Positions 16,269 through 29,453 are shown, counted from the first letter of the stretch. The stretch: DNA of 64,000 nucleotides from Pandoraea terrigena (GCF_902459705.1 NZ_CABPRU010000017.1:1-64000); one strand, 5' to 3'. The notes: generated by a model from the sequence alone, not told the origin. A program made the numbers and translations.

Positions 16269-17438
16269 TTATTTGCGTACGCGCCCGACTTCTTGCAGCG
16301 TCGTGCCGGAGATCTTCGTGATGATCACGGGCAACTGCATTTGCTGGTCGCTACCGTAGATCGCCTTGCCACCGAAACCCGTCTCGCCGTAGAAAGACTT
16401 GAATTTCACCGTCGGCATAACCTTGGCCACCTGCGCGGGCTCGATGCTCTGTGCGCTCTCCATCGCGGCCTTGATGGCCCACACGGCGTCATAGAAACCG
16501 ATCTGAACAGCGTTGATGGTCTCGCCGGTGGCCTTCTTGACGCCCTCGTTCAGCACCTTCTGATGGGCATCCATGCCCTCCGGACTGACCGCGGCCCCAA
16601 GATACGTGTCCTGTACAGCATCCTTGCCTGTCGCCAACAGGCCATCCGCTCCCGTACCCACTTCCACCACCTTCACGCCACTCCATCCGAGCGACTTCAA
16701 CTCCTTGAAAACGAGGCCGGCATCGGCCGGCGGTGTGGAAACGAGATCCACCGCATCGGCTTTCGCTGCGTTGATCTTAGCGGCAACCGGCTGAAATTCG
16801 CTGGTGCCTCGTTCGTACCAGTCGCTGATTAGCACCTTCACGCCATTCTTTTCCCAAGCCGCCTTGGCCACCTTCTCCGCCTCCTGCCCGGTAGCATCGT
16901 TGGGATTGAGCAGCGCGACCGTCTTGATGTTGGGATGAAGCTTCTTGATGTACGACACCATCGGCTCGGATATCTCGTTCGGCGAACTCATCTGCGAGAA
17001 CGTGAGGGGGAACTTCGGTCCCTTGATGGTGTTGCCCCAGGCTGCAGTGAAGAGCAGGACATCCTTGCGCTCGGTAAGCGACTGCAGTGCGCGCACCGGA
17101 GCGACGCCGATACTCCCGGCCACATACTTCACACCGTCACGTGCGACAAGGGCCTGCGCGACTTTGGCGCCATCAGCGGCGTTGTACTTGTTGTCGTAGC
17201 CGATGCACTCGAAGTTATAGACCTTGCCCTGAACGTTCACGCCGCCCGCATCTTTTATCTCCTCGGCTGCCTTGCCGCAGAGCCATTCCGAGCCTTTACC
17301 CCAGTTCGCCCCCGCCCCGGATAGCGGAATGGACATACCCAACTTGATGGTCTGCGCTGAAGCCAGACCGACGGTTGCCAGCATGACAACTGCAGTGCTG
17401 GTCCTCAACATTGCCGACAGGTGAAACGTGCTTTTCAT
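16269..17438 (-). CDS. Periplasmic substrate-binding protein, LivJ/LivK type
   Basis: A 389-residue periplasmic binding protein, first gene of the transporter operon. A signal peptide covers about residues 1-29 (MKSTFHLSAMLRTSTAVVML, cut after SAQ-like ASA). The mature part begins TIKLGMSIPLSGAGANWGKG, typical of the receptor family ligand-binding proteins of HAAT systems. The start follows GAAGGAGA, a strong ribosome site; an in-frame extension of 21 codons upstream lacks a signal peptide. It captures the substrate for LivHMGF. The ligand is unknown; the company of acyl-CoA genes argues for a carboxylate rather than a branched-chain amino acid. Confidence 0.9.
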   Translation of the reverse strand: MKSTFHLSAMLRTSTAVVMLATVGLASAQTIKLGMSIPLSGAGANWGKGSEWLCGKAAEEIKDAGGVNVQGKVYNFECIGYDNKYNAADGAKVAQALVARDGVKYVAGSIGVAPVRALQSLTERKDVLLFTAAWGNTIKGPKFPLTFSQMSSPNEISEPMVSYIKKLHPNIKTVALLNPNDATGQEAEKVAKAAWEKNGVKVLISDWYERGTSEFQPVAAKINAAKADAVDLVSTPPADAGLVFKELKSLGWSGVKVVEVGTGADGLLATGKDAVQDTYLGAAVSPEGMDAHQKVLNEGVKKATGETINAVQIGFYDAVWAIKAAMESAQSIEPAQVAKVMPTVKFKSFYGETGFGGKAIYGSDQQMQLPVIITKISGTTLQEVGRVRK

Positions 17439-17484
17439 GATGTCTCCTTCAGACGGTAACCCCACCTTTTTTCTTGATACACAT

Positions 17485-17512
17485 TGAATAGTTTTGGGCA
17501 CCGCGAGGTCAA
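17485..17512 (-). promoter_or_regulatory. Possible promoter of the livJHMGF-like operon
   Basis: On the minus strand TTGACC (17512-17507) is followed after 16 bp by TATTCA (17490-17485), about 47 bp before the binding-protein start. The -35 is good and the -10 poor, as often seen in activator-dependent promoters. The shared element at 17529-17544 lies just upstream. Confidence 0.4.
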
Positions 17513-17528
17513 TTCACATCTCACATGT

Positions 17529-17544
17529 GTTCCGTACCTTGAAA
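17529..17544 (+). promoter_or_regulatory. Element shared with the acyl-CoA operon promoter region
   Basis: GTTCCGTACCTTGAAA matches 13 of 16 bases of the element at 8403-8418. It lies immediately upstream of the -35 proposed for the transporter operon, a position suited to an activator site. Evidence is sequence similarity by eye only. Confidence 0.3.
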
Positions 17545-17621
17545 GGACGGGATCCGGCACTGTGGACGGCCAGCCTTTAGTAGGCTGAATCCCATGGAAT
17601 ATCGAATGCGAGCGGGAATAA

Positions 17622-18440
17622 AATAACGCTGCAACGTCCAACTCTGGGGGGCAGTCCAATTCCGGGGCGATTCAGGCTATCTACACTGGCGAGCGCGTTC
17701 CGGAACTTAAGAGCGGAAGCGGTACGGCGCAGGAGCTTGCCGTACTGTTCGAGTATTACAACGGCAAACCGATCGATACCCTTGCAGACGTTTGCCGTCG
17801 GTATGCAGAAGAAAGAGTCCGCTTGGCCCCTGCGACCATTCGCAACCGCCTCCGATACCTGACAAGTACATGTCGTTACGTTTGGCGTCATCACGACATG
17901 GGGGACGAAGACCCGTCGGCACGTGTGGTGATGCCACGCGTCGGGAACGAACGGCAACACTACGTCACTTGAGAGCAGATCCTGTGACCCGCGAGGGCCT
18001 GCACTCACTCGGAAGCGCGCAAAGCGATACGCATCGCGTTCTATTCAGGAATGCGGCTTGGAGAGACGCTTCGGGATGAGATACGGGGCGAGGCTTTCTG
18101 GCTGGCGGACACCGAGAACGGGATGCCGCGTCTAGGGCCAATACATCCTCGCATTGCGGCCTGCGCACGAAGTCTCAAGCAAGCAACGCCCAAGATCACA
18201 ACTCAACGGGCATTCGAGCGAGCGCGACGAGAAATGGAGATGCCGCATCTGCACTTCCATGACCTGCGGCATAGTGCGACGAGTGCGTTGGTAAATGCTG
18301 GAGTCGACCTGTTCACGGTTGGCCGCATCCTCGGGCACCGGGATGCACGCAGCACGCAACGGTCTGCGCACCTGGCCGTCGACTCGCTGGCAAGCGCGGT
18401 GAACAAGATCAGACAAGAAGTCCCCACCGCACAAACAAAA
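17622..18440 (+). pseudogene. Decayed tyrosine recombinase (phage/island integrase)
   Basis: One reading frame from about 17622 shows a core-binding part (GKPIDTLADVCRRYAEERVR, then APATIRNRLRYLTSTCRYVW) and a catalytic part (FYSGMRLGE with Arg I, then HFHDLRHSATSALVNAGVDL with the H-x-x-R pair, and VGRILGHRDARSTQRSAHL). Two in-frame TGA codons interrupt it at 17970-17972 and 17985-17987. The nucleophile expected in QR-Y-AHL is Ser (codon TCT at 18363-18365). No convincing N-terminal start is visible and the frame runs on into the tRNA. It is certainly inactive. Its place directly beside the 3' end of tRNA-Ser marks the remains of an integrated element. Confidence 0.88.
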
Positions 18441-18462
18441 ATGCCCGCTGTGTTAGCGGGCA
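18436..18462 (-). terminator. Rho-independent terminator of tRNA-Ser
   Basis: On the minus strand the stem TGCCCGCT/AGCGGGCA (18462-18442) with a 5-nt loop is followed by TTTTTG. It lies 22 bp after the tRNA 3' end, so it should end the tRNA transcript. Confidence 0.8.
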
Positions 18463-18484
18463 CTTCGTTGCAAAGCCAGATGCT

Positions 18485-18575
<91 letters not shown>

Positions 18576-18631
18576 AAGCGTTCTTTCTGCTTTGGCTCGC
18601 TACCTGAGTGGCCTCAGGCAGCGAGAAAGAG

Positions 18632-18659
18632 ATTATAGCCGAATTTTTTCAGCCGCCAA
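18632..18659 (-). promoter_or_regulatory. Promoter of tRNA-Ser(CGA)
   Basis: On the minus strand TTGGCG (18659-18654) is followed after 16 bp by a perfect TATAAT (18637-18632), 56 bp before the mature tRNA 5' end. It lies between the serS stop and the tRNA, so the tRNA has its own start. The leader contains a hairpin, CCTGAG/CTCAGG (about 18603-18618). Confidence 0.75.
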
Positions 18660-18677
18660 CCCCTTTTCCGAAATTTT

Positions 18678-20072
<1,395 letters not shown>

Positions 20073-20147
20073 TCAAACCAGGGATTTTACCAAACGCACA
20101 CCGCGATTTCGCCATTTGGCGTGTTTGCGTTGTCCGCCGCGTCCGCG

Positions 20148-21554
20148 TCAGGTCGATTCATCCCCGGAAGGCTCGGCCGGCGCAGGCTTGCCAGACGGCA
20201 ACGCCCCCGCGCCCGACGGCTTCGCCGGGGCATCGGCTGTACGCCCCTTGCTGTTCGCACGCCGCCACTCGGTGTCGAGCGACTTCAGCCAATTGAGCTT
20301 CTCCCCGATCTTGCCTTCCAGGCCCCGCGGCACCGGACGATACCAAGTCTGGGCGCGCAGATCATCGGGGAAGTATGTCTCACCCGCTGCGTAGGCATCA
20401 GGCTCGTCATGCGCATAGCGATAGTCGTGGCCGTAGCCGAGCTCCTTCATCAACTTCGTCGGCGCGTTGCGCAGATGAATCGGCACCGCCCGCGACTTGT
20501 CCTTGCCGACGAATGCCCGCGCCTGATTGTATGCGTTGTAGCCCGCGTTCGACTTCGGCGCCGCGGCAAGATACAAAATGGCCTGCGCAAGGGCAAGTTC
20601 GCCCTCAGGCGTGCCGAGACGCTCGTAAGTCTCCGCCGCATCGAGCGCAATGCGTGCTGCACGTGGATCCGCCAGGCCGATGTCCTCCCACGCCATGCGC
20701 ACAATGCGGCGCGCGAGATAACGCGGGTCGGCGCCACCATCGAGCATGCGGCAGAACCAGTACAGCGCGCCGTCCGGCGAGCTGCCGCGCACCGACTTGT
20801 GCAGCGCACTGATCTGGTCGTAGAACGCGTCGCCGCCCTTGTCGAAGCGCCGCAGATTCTCGGCAAGCACGCTGGCGAGCAACGCGTCGTCGATCGTCGT
20901 GAGGTTCTGCATCATCGCCGCCTGCGCGACGATTTCCACGTTGTTGAGCAACTTTCGGCCGTCACCGTCCGCCGAGTCGATCAGGCCCTGGCGCGCTTCG
21001 TCCGTGAACCCGATATCGCCCAGTTCATGCCCCGCTCGCACGACCATCTCGCCGAGTTCCTCGTCGCTCAGGCTCTTGAGCACATACACGGCCGCGCGCG
21101 AGAGCAATGCGCCGTTCACCTCGAACGACGGGTTCTCCGTCGTCGCGCCCACGAAAATGAAAAGCCCCGATTCGACGTGCGGCAGGAATGCGTCCTGCTG
21201 CGCCTTGTTGAAGCGATGCACCTCGTCGACAAACACCACCGTTTGCTTGCCCTGCGCACGCTGGATCTGCGCGGCCTCGACGGCGTCGCGAATATCCTTG
21301 ACGCCCGAGAGCACCGCCGACAGCGCAATGAAATACGCCTTGAACGCGTCAGCCATCAGGCGCGCCAGCGTGGTCTTGCCCACGCCCGGCGGCCCCCACA
21401 GGATCATCGAGTGCGGACGCCCCGCTTCGAACGCCACGCGCAAAGGCTTCCCCTTGCCCAGCAAGTGGCGCTGGCCAATCACGTCGTCGATGGTATGGGG
21501 GCGCAGGCGCTCGGCCAAAGGCACCGAAGCCGACAGGGGGGCGTCGTTTGACAT
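20148..21554 (-). CDS. rarA: Replication-associated recombination protein A (AAA+ ATPase)
   Basis: An AAA+ ATPase of the RarA/MgsA/WRNIP1 family, acting at stalled replication forks. It has LAERLRPHTIDDVIGQRHLL at the start, Walker A WGPPGVGKTTLARLM, Walker B VVFVDEVHRFNKAQQDAFLP, sensor-region GATTENPSFEVNGALLSRAA, and the tetramerisation part with DGALYWFCRMLDGGADPRYL. The C terminus has an extra Pro/Ala/Gly-rich tail of about 30 residues. I start at MSNDAPLSAS; an in-frame ATG at 21614 would add 20 residues without family likeness. It follows lolA, 142 bp away. Confidence 0.95.
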   Translation of the reverse strand: MSNDAPLSASVPLAERLRPHTIDDVIGQRHLLGKGKPLRVAFEAGRPHSMILWGPPGVGKTTLARLMADAFKAYFIALSAVLSGVKDIRDAVEAAQIQRAQGKQTVVFVDEVHRFNKAQQDAFLPHVESGLFIFVGATTENPSFEVNGALLSRAAVYVLKSLSDEELGEMVVRAGHELGDIGFTDEARQGLIDSADGDGRKLLNNVEIVAQAAMMQNLTTIDDALLASVLAENLRRFDKGGDAFYDQISALHKSVRGSSPDGALYWFCRMLDGGADPRYLARRIVRMAWEDIGLADPRAARIALDAAETYERLGTPEGELALAQAILYLAAAPKSNAGYNAYNQARAFVGKDKSRAVPIHLRNAPTKLMKELGYGHDYRYAHDEPDAYAAGETYFPDDLRAQTWYRPVPRGLEGKIGEKLNWLKSLDTEWRRANSKGRTADAPAKPSGAGALPSGKPAPAEPSGDEST

Positions 21555-21696
21555 GTTCTCAAGCAGCGCGGCCGGGGAGTCCCCGGCCGCTTTCGGATCG
21601 TCAGATGTCCCCATTATGCCAGCCCGGCCACCGCCCCGCCGGCAAGGAGCACCGGCAGCGACGAGGGCATCACCGACGACGAGGGGCGAAGTGCGC

Positions 21697-22347
21697 TCAC
21701 CCCTTGATCAGGTCCGCCCCCTTGGGCATCGTGAACTTGAAGTTGTCCGCCGGCATGGGCGGATTCTTCTGGATCTTGTCGAACGTCAGCAACGTGACGT
21801 TGCCGAACGCGTCGTAGAGTTCCATTGCCGCCAGGTTGCCGTCGCGAAACCCGATGCCCACGCGCTGGAACTGCGTGCCCTTCGCCTTCGGCCTCAGTTC
21901 CACCCAGTCGATGCCGTTCTTTACCCCAGCATCCTTGAGCGAGAAATTCTTTTCGACGTCGTTGCTGCCGAACAGGATCGCCGCCGGGCTCGCGCCCAAC
22001 GAGGTGCCCAGCTTGCGCTCGGTCACCTGGTTCAGGTCCTTGTCATAGATGTAGAGCGTTTCGCCATCGGCCTGCAGCAGTTGATCGTAAGGCTTGACAT
22101 AGCGCCAGATGAAACGGCCCGGGCGCGAGAACTCAAAAGTTCCCGAGGCCGCGTTCGTCACCTTCACGGCACCGTCCTGCTGCCCCTTGACCTGCTTTTG
22201 CTCGAACTCGCCACGCGCCGATTTCACTTGCGCGGCGAACGCCTTGAGCTGCGCCGTACCACTGGCATAGGCCGGAGCGACCAGCGCCGCCAGCGTCACG
22301 CCGACAGCCCCCGCGATTAGCGGCAAGCCGCGCTTGAATCCCAACAT
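21697..22347 (-). CDS. lolA: Outer-membrane lipoprotein carrier protein LolA
   Basis: A 216-residue periplasmic chaperone that ferries lipoproteins from LolCDE to LolB. A signal peptide covers about residues 1-28 ([20 protein letters not shown], cleaved after ASA-like AYA). The body has [51 protein letters not shown] and [17 protein letters not shown], typical of LolA. It begins 5 bp after the ftsK stop, the usual ftsK-lolA arrangement. Confidence 0.95.
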   Translation of the reverse strand: MLGFKRGLPLIAGAVGVTLAALVAPAYASGTAQLKAFAAQVKSARGEFEQKQVKGQQDGAVKVTNAASGTFEFSRPGRFIWRYVKPYDQLLQADGETLYIYDKDLNQVTERKLGTSLGASPAAILFGSNDVEKNFSLKDAGVKNGIDWVELRPKAKGTQFQRVGIGFRDGNLAAMELYDAFGNVTLLTFDKIQKNPPMPADNFKFTMPKGADLIKG

Positions 22348-22352
22348 GTTCC

Positions 22353-24674
22353 TTACTCTCCTTCCCGATTCGGCACCAGGATGTCCCGGTTGCCGTTGCT
22401 CGCCATCGCCGACACGACGCCGGACTGTTCCATCTGTTCGAGCAGTCGCGCCGCGCGGTTATAGCCGATGCGCAAATGCCGCTGTACCAACGAGATCGAC
22501 GCACGACGCTGCTTGAGCACCACGGCCACGGCCTGGTCGTACAGGGGGTCGGACTCGCCCCCACCCTCTCCAGTTCCACCGGCTGCCCCGTCGATGCCGC
22601 CGTCTTCCCCTTCGACCACACCGTCCAGGATACCCTCGACGTAATTCGCCTCGCCCTGCTCCCTGAGCCGCTCGACCACGCGATGCACTTCGTCGTCGGC
22701 CACGAACGCCCCATGCACGCGCAAAGGCAATCCGGTGCCCGGCGGCATGTAGAGCATGTCGCCCATGCCCAGCAATGTCTCGGCCCCCTGCTGATCGAGA
22801 ATGGTGCGCGAATCAATCTTCGACGACACCTGGAACGCCACACGCGTCGGCACGTTCGCCTTGATCAGCCCCGTAATGACATCGACCGACGGACGCTGCG
22901 TCGCCAGAATCAGGTGAATACCCGCCGCACGCGCCTTCTGCGCAATCCGCGCGATCAGCTCTTCGACCTTCTTGCCGACGACCATCATCAGGTCGGCCAA
23001 CTCGTCGATCACCACGACGATGTACGGCAGGCGCTGCAACGGCTCCGGCGCGTCGGGCGTGAGCGAGAACGGATTCGGGATGTGCGCTTCGCGCTTCGCG
23101 GCGTCGTCTATCTTGTTGTTGTACCCGGCAAGGTTGCGCACGCCGAGCTTGCTCATGAGCTTGTAGCGGCGCTCCATCTCGGCCACGACCCAGTTCAGCG
23201 CATGGCCTGCCTGACGCATGTCGGTCACCACCGGGCACAGCAGATGCTGGATGCCTTCGTACATGCTCATTTCGAGCATCTTCGGATCGATCAGGATGAG
23301 CCGCACCTGCTCCGCCGTTGCCTTGTAGAGCAACGACAGGATCATCGCGTTGATCCCCACCGACTTGCCCGATCCGGTCGTACCGGCCACCAGCAGGTGA
23401 GGCATCTTCGCCAGGTCGGCCACGACCGGCTTGCCGCTGATGTCCTTGCCCAGGGCGAGCGTCAGCAGCGACGCGGAATCGTTGTAGATCTCGGAGCCGA
23501 GAATCTCCGTCAAGCGCACCGTCTGACGACGCGGATTCGGCAGTTCCAGCCCCATGAAGTTCTTGCCGGGGATGGTCTCGACCACGCGGATCGATACGAG
23601 TGAGAGCGAACGCGCCAGATCCTTCGCCAGGTTGACGATCTGGCTGCCCTTCACCCCCGTGGCCGGTTCGATCTCGTAGCGTGTGATGACCGGCCCCGGA
23701 TAGGCGGCCACGACGCTCACATCGACACCGAAATCCTTGAGCTTCTTCTCGATGAGGCGCGACGTGAATTCCAGCGTCTGCGCCGAGACCGTCTCTTGCG
23801 CGGCCGGGGCCGCGTCGAGCAACGCGAGCGGCGGGAGAATGGAATCGGGCAGATCGGCAAAGAGCGGCGCCTGCTTTTCCTTCTCGACACGCTCGCTCTT
23901 CGCGACGACCTTGACCGGGGGCACGATCTGCACCGGCTCATGCACTTCGGCACGCACGCGGTTCTGCACGATGGCCCCTTCGCGCGCGATCGCCGCCTCC
24001 TCGCCCAGCCGGCGGTCCTGACGCGCCTCGCGGCGACGCCGGATCACCGTGCCGGCATCGAGAATCAGGGCGCCGAACTGTTCGGCCAGGGACAGCCACG
24101 AGAAATGGAACAGCAACGACAGCCCGAAGGCAAAGATGAGCAGCAATGCCAGCGTGCCGCCGGTAAACCCGAGCGCGTGCTGGAAGAAGCCCCCGACGGT
24201 TTCGCCAATCACGCCGCCCGAAGCACGCGGCAATTGGACTTTGAGACGATACAGACGCAGCGATTCGATGCCGGCGCTGGAGAGCAGCAACATCAGGAAC
24301 GAGACGATCTCGACCCATCCGCCGCTGGCGAGGCGCTCGCGCAGCGGGGGTGCTTCGCGCTTGGCCGAGATCCGGCGGTACCCGGAAATCACGCGCCGCC
24401 CGATGAAGACCACCAGCCAATAAGCGGACAGCCCCAGCATGAGCAGCAGCATATCGGCCACCCAGGCCCCCACGCGGCCCGCCCAATTGGCGATGCGCTC
24501 CACGTGTGCCGCATGCGTCCAGCTGGGGTCCAGACGGCTGTAGGAGAACAACGCCATCAACAGGAACACCATCAGCGCAACCTGCGCCATCCAGCGAATT
24601 TCATGGAAGAGGTGCGTCACCCGGTTGGGTAACGACGATCCGGCACCAGCAGAGTAGGAAGATTTCGTCGTCAT
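22353..24674 (-). CDS. ftsK: DNA translocase FtsK
   Basis: A 773-residue septal DNA translocase that clears chromosomes and activates XerCD at dif. It has four or five N-terminal membrane segments in residues 20-190, a short linker, the motor with Walker [21 protein letters not shown] and Walker [15 protein letters not shown], and a C-terminal gamma winged helix that reads [20 protein letters not shown] for KOPS recognition. The linker is much shorter than in E. coli FtsK, as usual in betaproteobacteria. I start at [10 protein letters not shown]; the longer in-frame ORF upstream overlaps the promoter region. It is divergent from trxB. Confidence 0.96.
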   Translation of the reverse strand: MTTKSSYSAGAGSSLPNRVTHLFHEIRWMAQVALMVFLLMALFSYSRLDPSWTHAAHVERIANWAGRVGAWVADMLLLMLGLSAYWLVVFIGRRVISGYRRISAKREAPPLRERLASGGWVEIVSFLMLLLSSAGIESLRLYRLKVQLPRASGGVIGETVGGFFQHALGFTGGTLALLLIFAFGLSLLFHFSWLSLAEQFGALILDAGTVIRRRREARQDRRLGEEAAIAREGAIVQNRVRAEVHEPVQIVPPVKVVAKSERVEKEKQAPLFADLPDSILPPLALLDAAPAAQETVSAQTLEFTSRLIEKKLKDFGVDVSVVAAYPGPVITRYEIEPATGVKGSQIVNLAKDLARSLSLVSIRVVETIPGKNFMGLELPNPRRQTVRLTEILGSEIYNDSASLLTLALGKDISGKPVVADLAKMPHLLVAGTTGSGKSVGINAMILSLLYKATAEQVRLILIDPKMLEMSMYEGIQHLLCPVVTDMRQAGHALNWVVAEMERRYKLMSKLGVRNLAGYNNKIDDAAKREAHIPNPFSLTPDAPEPLQRLPYIVVVIDELADLMMVVGKKVEELIARIAQKARAAGIHLILATQRPSVDVITGLIKANVPTRVAFQVSSKIDSRTILDQQGAETLLGMGDMLYMPPGTGLPLRVHGAFVADDEVHRVVERLREQGEANYVEGILDGVVEGEDGGIDGAAGGTGEGGGESDPLYDQAVAVVLKQRRASISLVQRHLRIGYNRAARLLEQMEQSGVVSAMASNGNRDILVPNREGE

Positions 24675-24727
24675 CAAGCGATGCGGTTGGGCGGGCAGAC
24701 AGGCGGCCTGCCGCGCGGCAAGACTCC

Positions 24728-24733
24728 ATTGTA
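24728..24733 (-). promoter_or_regulatory. Likely -10 box of the ftsK operon
   Basis: TACAAT on the minus strand, 54 bp before the ftsK ATG. The only candidate -35 at 17-bp spacing is a weak CATTAA. Confidence 0.35.
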
Positions 24734-24779
24734 AACAACTATTCCCCAGCTTAATGCAGGAAAACGTGACAAGCAGTAA

Positions 24780-25955
<1,176 letters not shown>

Positions 25956-25970
25956 TCGCCGCATGCCCTG

Positions 25971-26020
25971 CGACGGCGCCCTCGCCGCGTGAAATTTCAC
26001 ATGCGCCGGGCGCCGTTGTC
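25971..26020. repeat. Nested palindrome between trxB and the Smr gene
   Basis: ACGGCGCCC at 25973-25981 is perfectly complementary to GGGCGCCGT at 26008-26016. Inside lies a perfect 12-bp palindrome, GTGAAATTTCAC at 25989-26000. Flanking CGAC and GTCG can extend the outer stem after a small bulge. It starts 15 bp after the trxB stop. No T-run follows, so it may be a terminator, an mRNA-stabilising structure or a protein site. Confidence 0.65.
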
Positions 26021-26053
26021 GTTTGATCTTCCACCGTCCTTGTTCGCACGACC

Positions 26054-26731
26054 ATGAGCAAGAAGCCTCCCAAACTCGGTCTCGGTGACCTCGCCGGCCT
26101 GCGCGACACGATCGCCAAGGCGTCGGCTGCGCGCGAAGCCGAGCGCCTGGCCGCCGCCAAACGGGCCGCGCAAGCCAAGCGCGACGCCAACGTGTTCCGC
26201 GACAGCGTGGGCGACATCGCCCCGATCGCTCGCAAGAGCGCGACCGATCGCGTCGAACATCCGCGCCGGCCGCCCGAGCCGGTGGCGCGCCTGACGCAGC
26301 AGGATGAAGCGGCCGTCCTGCACGAATCGCTGTCGGATGAGTTCGATCCCGAAGCCCTGCTCGATACCGACGATCGCCTGTCCTATCGCCGCCCCGGCAT
26401 CAGTCACGACGCCCTGCTCAAGCTGCAACGCGGCGACTGGGTAGTGCAAGCGCAGATCGACCTGCACGGCATGCGGCGCGACGAAGCGCGCGAGGCACTG
26501 TCCGCCTTCCTGCACGACGCCGTGAAGCGCGGCCTGCGTTGCGTGCGCGTGATCCACGGCAAGGGCCTCGGTTCGGTGAACCGCGAACCCGTGCTCAAGG
26601 ACAAGGTGCGGGGCTGGCTGGCGCAGAAGGACCAGGTGCTGGCCTGGGCGCAAGCGCAGGGACGCGATGGCGGCAGCGGGGCGCTGATAGTCCTGCTCCA
26701 GGCTGCGCAGACGCGAACGCCGCGCGGGTAG
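26054..26731 (+). CDS. Smr/MutS2-domain DNA endonuclease-like protein
   Basis: A 225-residue protein with a charged, alanine-rich N-terminal part that looks helical (SAAREAERLAAAKRAAQAKR) and a C-terminal Smr domain from about residue 130. The domain motifs are IDLHGMRRDEA and RVIHGKGLGS, the LDLHG and HGxG signatures. Smr domains are nicking endonucleases or RNA-cleaving modules; family members of this size are often annotated YdaL/SmrA-like. It lies on the same strand as trxB, about 100 bp away. Cellular role is unknown. Confidence 0.9.
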   Translation: MSKKPPKLGLGDLAGLRDTIAKASAAREAERLAAAKRAAQAKRDANVFRDSVGDIAPIARKSATDRVEHPRRPPEPVARLTQQDEAAVLHESLSDEFDPEALLDTDDRLSYRRPGISHDALLKLQRGDWVVQAQIDLHGMRRDEAREALSAFLHDAVKRGLRCVRVIHGKGLGSVNREPVLKDKVRGWLAQKDQVLAWAQAQGRDGGSGALIVLLQAAQTRTPRG

Positions 26732-26749
26732 GCCACGCCCGCCCCGGCG

Positions 26750-27133
<384 letters not shown>

Positions 27134-27135
27134 CT

Positions 27136-27141
27136 ATTGTA
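27136..27141 (-). promoter_or_regulatory. Likely -10 box of glnB
   Basis: TACAAT on the minus strand 48 bp before the glnB ATG. The -35 is not clear. A GAGGCGAC ribosome site lies directly before the start. Confidence 0.4.
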
Positions 27142-27194
27142 CCGGTCCGGGCACCGTGCGCCGATGACTGCGCGCCGCACCCGCCACAACGGGC

Positions 27195-29312
27195 TCAGGC
27201 CCGCGGGTCGTCGGGCACGGTGTCCAGGTCGGCGAGCCACACCACCGACTCCGAGTCGCTCGGCGCCCGCCAGTCCCCGCGTGGCGAAAGCGAGCCCCCC
27301 GTGCCCACCTTCGGCGCATTCGGAATGCACGACCGCTTGAACTGACTGGTTCGGAAAAACCGGTCGAGGAAAATGCGCAGGTTACGCTTGATCGCGACCA
27401 GATCGTACGCGTGACGCGCGATGTGGCCTTCGTCAGGCCAACGCCCCGCCGTCGCATCGTGCCAGGCGCTCCACGCGAGAAACGCCACCTTGCGCGGGGC
27501 GTAGCCGAAGCGCAGCGTGTAGTAGAGGTTGAAGTCCTGCAATTCGTACGGCCCGATGAAATGCTCGGTGCGCTGCTCCGGTGCACCGTTGGCCTTGCCC
27601 GGCACGAGTTCCGGGCTGATTTCCGTCTCGAGAATGTCGATGAGAACATTGCGCCGCGGTTCGGCATCCTTGCCGGGCTTGCCAGGCCTGGCCGACGCCG
27701 CACCGCCCAACTGCCCCGTCTCGGCGACCCATCGCACGAGGTGCATGATGAGCGTCTTGGGTACGCTGGCGTTTACGTTGTAGTGCGACATATGGTCGCC
27801 CACGCCGTACGTGCACCAGCCCAACGCCAGCTCGCTCAGGTCGCCGGTGCCGATCACGATCGCGCCCAGGTGATTCGCCAGCCGGAACAGATGATTGGTG
27901 CGCTCGCCGGCCTGCACGTTCTCGAACGTGACGTCGTAGACTGCTTCCCCTCGCGAGAACGGATGGTCGAGGTCTGCCAGCATCTGCGTGCAGCTCGGGC
28001 GGATGTCGATTTCATGCGCCGTGCAGCCCACCGCCGCCATCAGCTCGCGCGCCTGGCGCAGCGTTCGCTCGCTCGTGGCGAAGCCGGGCATGGTGTACGC
28101 GAGGATGTTCGTGCGAGGCAGTCCGAGCCGGTCCATGACCTTCGCGCAGACGAGCAGCGCGTGTGTCGAGTCCAGGCCGCCGGACACGCCGATCACGACC
28201 TTCTGAATCTTCGACGAGGCCAGGCGCTGCATCAGCGCCTGCACCTGGATGTTGTAGACCTCGTGGCAACGCTCGTCACGACGGCGCGGGTCGGACGGCA
28301 CGTACGGAAAGCGTTCGATGCCGCGCGCAAGCGGCAGCTCGACGCCGCGCGGCATCGTGACATCGACCTTGATCGTGCGAAAGCGCGCCACCTCGTCGGC
28401 ATGGCGGCGCACCGACACGCCGAACGTCGTCTGATGCATGCGCTCGCGCGCAAGCCGCTCCAGATCGACGTCCGCATAAATGAGATGGGAATCGCTGGCG
28501 AAGCGCGCCGACTCGGCCAGCAGGTCACCGTTTTCATAGATGAGCGCCTGGCCGTCCCAGGCGAGATCGGTCGTCGATTCGCCCTGCCCAGCCGACGTGT
28601 ACAGATAGGCGGCGAGGCATCGCGCCGACTGTTGCCCAACCAGTTGGTGGCGGTAGGCCGACTTGCCGACGACCACGTTCGAGGCCGACAGGTTGACGAG
28701 CACGGTCGCCCCGGCCAGCGCCGCGAACGACGACGGCGGCACGGGCACCCAGACGTCCTCGCAAATCTCGCAGTGAAAGCGCAGCAACGGCTGGTCGACC
28801 GCCTCGAAGACGAGCGCGCCGAATGGCACCTCGTCGCCGAGCAGCGTCACGGTATCGACGCCAGCGTCATCGGCCGCGTTGAACTGACGCGCTTCATAGA
28901 ACTCGCTGTAGTTCGGCAGGTACGTTTTGGGGACCACGCCATGAACGCGCCCGCGCGCAACAACCACCGCGCAATTGAAGAGGCGTTGCTGCACGCGCAC
29001 CGGCATGCCGACGATCAGCGCCGTGCCCAGTTCGCGGCTCGCAGCGACGATGTCGGCGAGCGCCGCGTCGCACGCGTCGAGCAATGCGCGCTGCTGGAAC
29101 AGGTCTTCGCAGCTATAGGCGGGAATGCCCAGTTCGGGGAAGGCGACGAGCACGGCGCCACCGGCGTCGGCCTGCTTCGCGAGCGCAATCGTCTGCGCCG
29201 CGTTGTAGGCGGGATCGGCAACACGGCATTGCGGCACGCCGACGGCCACACGCGCGAAATCGTGATTGTAGAGATTGAGAAATCGGTGGGTCATGTCGTG
29301 GGCGGCTACCAT
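27195..29312 (-). CDS. nadE: Glutamine-dependent NAD+ synthetase
   Basis: A 705-residue two-domain enzyme making NAD+ from deamido-NAD+, the last step of NAD synthesis. The N-terminal nitrilase-like glutaminase has its triad in [14 protein letters not shown] (Glu), [15 protein letters not shown] (Lys) and [11 protein letters not shown] (Cys). The C-terminal synthetase has the P-loop [16 protein letters not shown] near residue 370 and [16 protein letters not shown]. This is the long eukaryote/Mycobacterium-like form, common in Burkholderiaceae. An internal Met at residue 7 is an alternative start. It lies upstream of glnB on the same strand. Confidence 0.97.
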   Translation of the reverse strand: MVAAHDMTHRFLNLYNHDFARVAVGVPQCRVADPAYNAAQTIALAKQADAGGAVLVAFPELGIPAYSCEDLFQQRALLDACDAALADIVAASRELGTALIVGMPVRVQQRLFNCAVVVARGRVHGVVPKTYLPNYSEFYEARQFNAADDAGVDTVTLLGDEVPFGALVFEAVDQPLLRFHCEICEDVWVPVPPSSFAALAGATVLVNLSASNVVVGKSAYRHQLVGQQSARCLAAYLYTSAGQGESTTDLAWDGQALIYENGDLLAESARFASDSHLIYADVDLERLARERMHQTTFGVSVRRHADEVARFRTIKVDVTMPRGVELPLARGIERFPYVPSDPRRRDERCHEVYNIQVQALMQRLASSKIQKVVIGVSGGLDSTHALLVCAKVMDRLGLPRTNILAYTMPGFATSERTLRQARELMAAVGCTAHEIDIRPSCTQMLADLDHPFSRGEAVYDVTFENVQAGERTNHLFRLANHLGAIVIGTGDLSELALGWCTYGVGDHMSHYNVNASVPKTLIMHLVRWVAETGQLGGAASARPGKPGKDAEPRRNVLIDILETEISPELVPGKANGAPEQRTEHFIGPYELQDFNLYYTLRFGYAPRKVAFLAWSAWHDATAGRWPDEGHIARHAYDLVAIKRNLRIFLDRFFRTSQFKRSCIPNAPKVGTGGSLSPRGDWRAPSDSESVVWLADLDTVPDDPRA

Positions 29313-29453
29313 GCTTCGTCCGTGTGCCGTTACGCCGGCAGGCGGAGCCGCCGTGGGCCGGCGCCCGCCCGGCGCAAGCGGCGGACGTGAGAATCGCCAG
29401 TATATTACGCGAGGCGCCGCCGTGCCGGGCGCCAGCGCATGGCACGGCAGCCG

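Noticed and set aside
17577-18008. Minus-strand frame of 143 codons opposite the integrase remnant
   Set aside because: The plus strand carries recognisable recombinase motifs; the minus frame has no similarity and is a shadow.
27411-29390. Open frame of 659 codons opposite nadE
   Set aside because: nadE has complete active sites in both domains; the opposite frame is a composition shadow.
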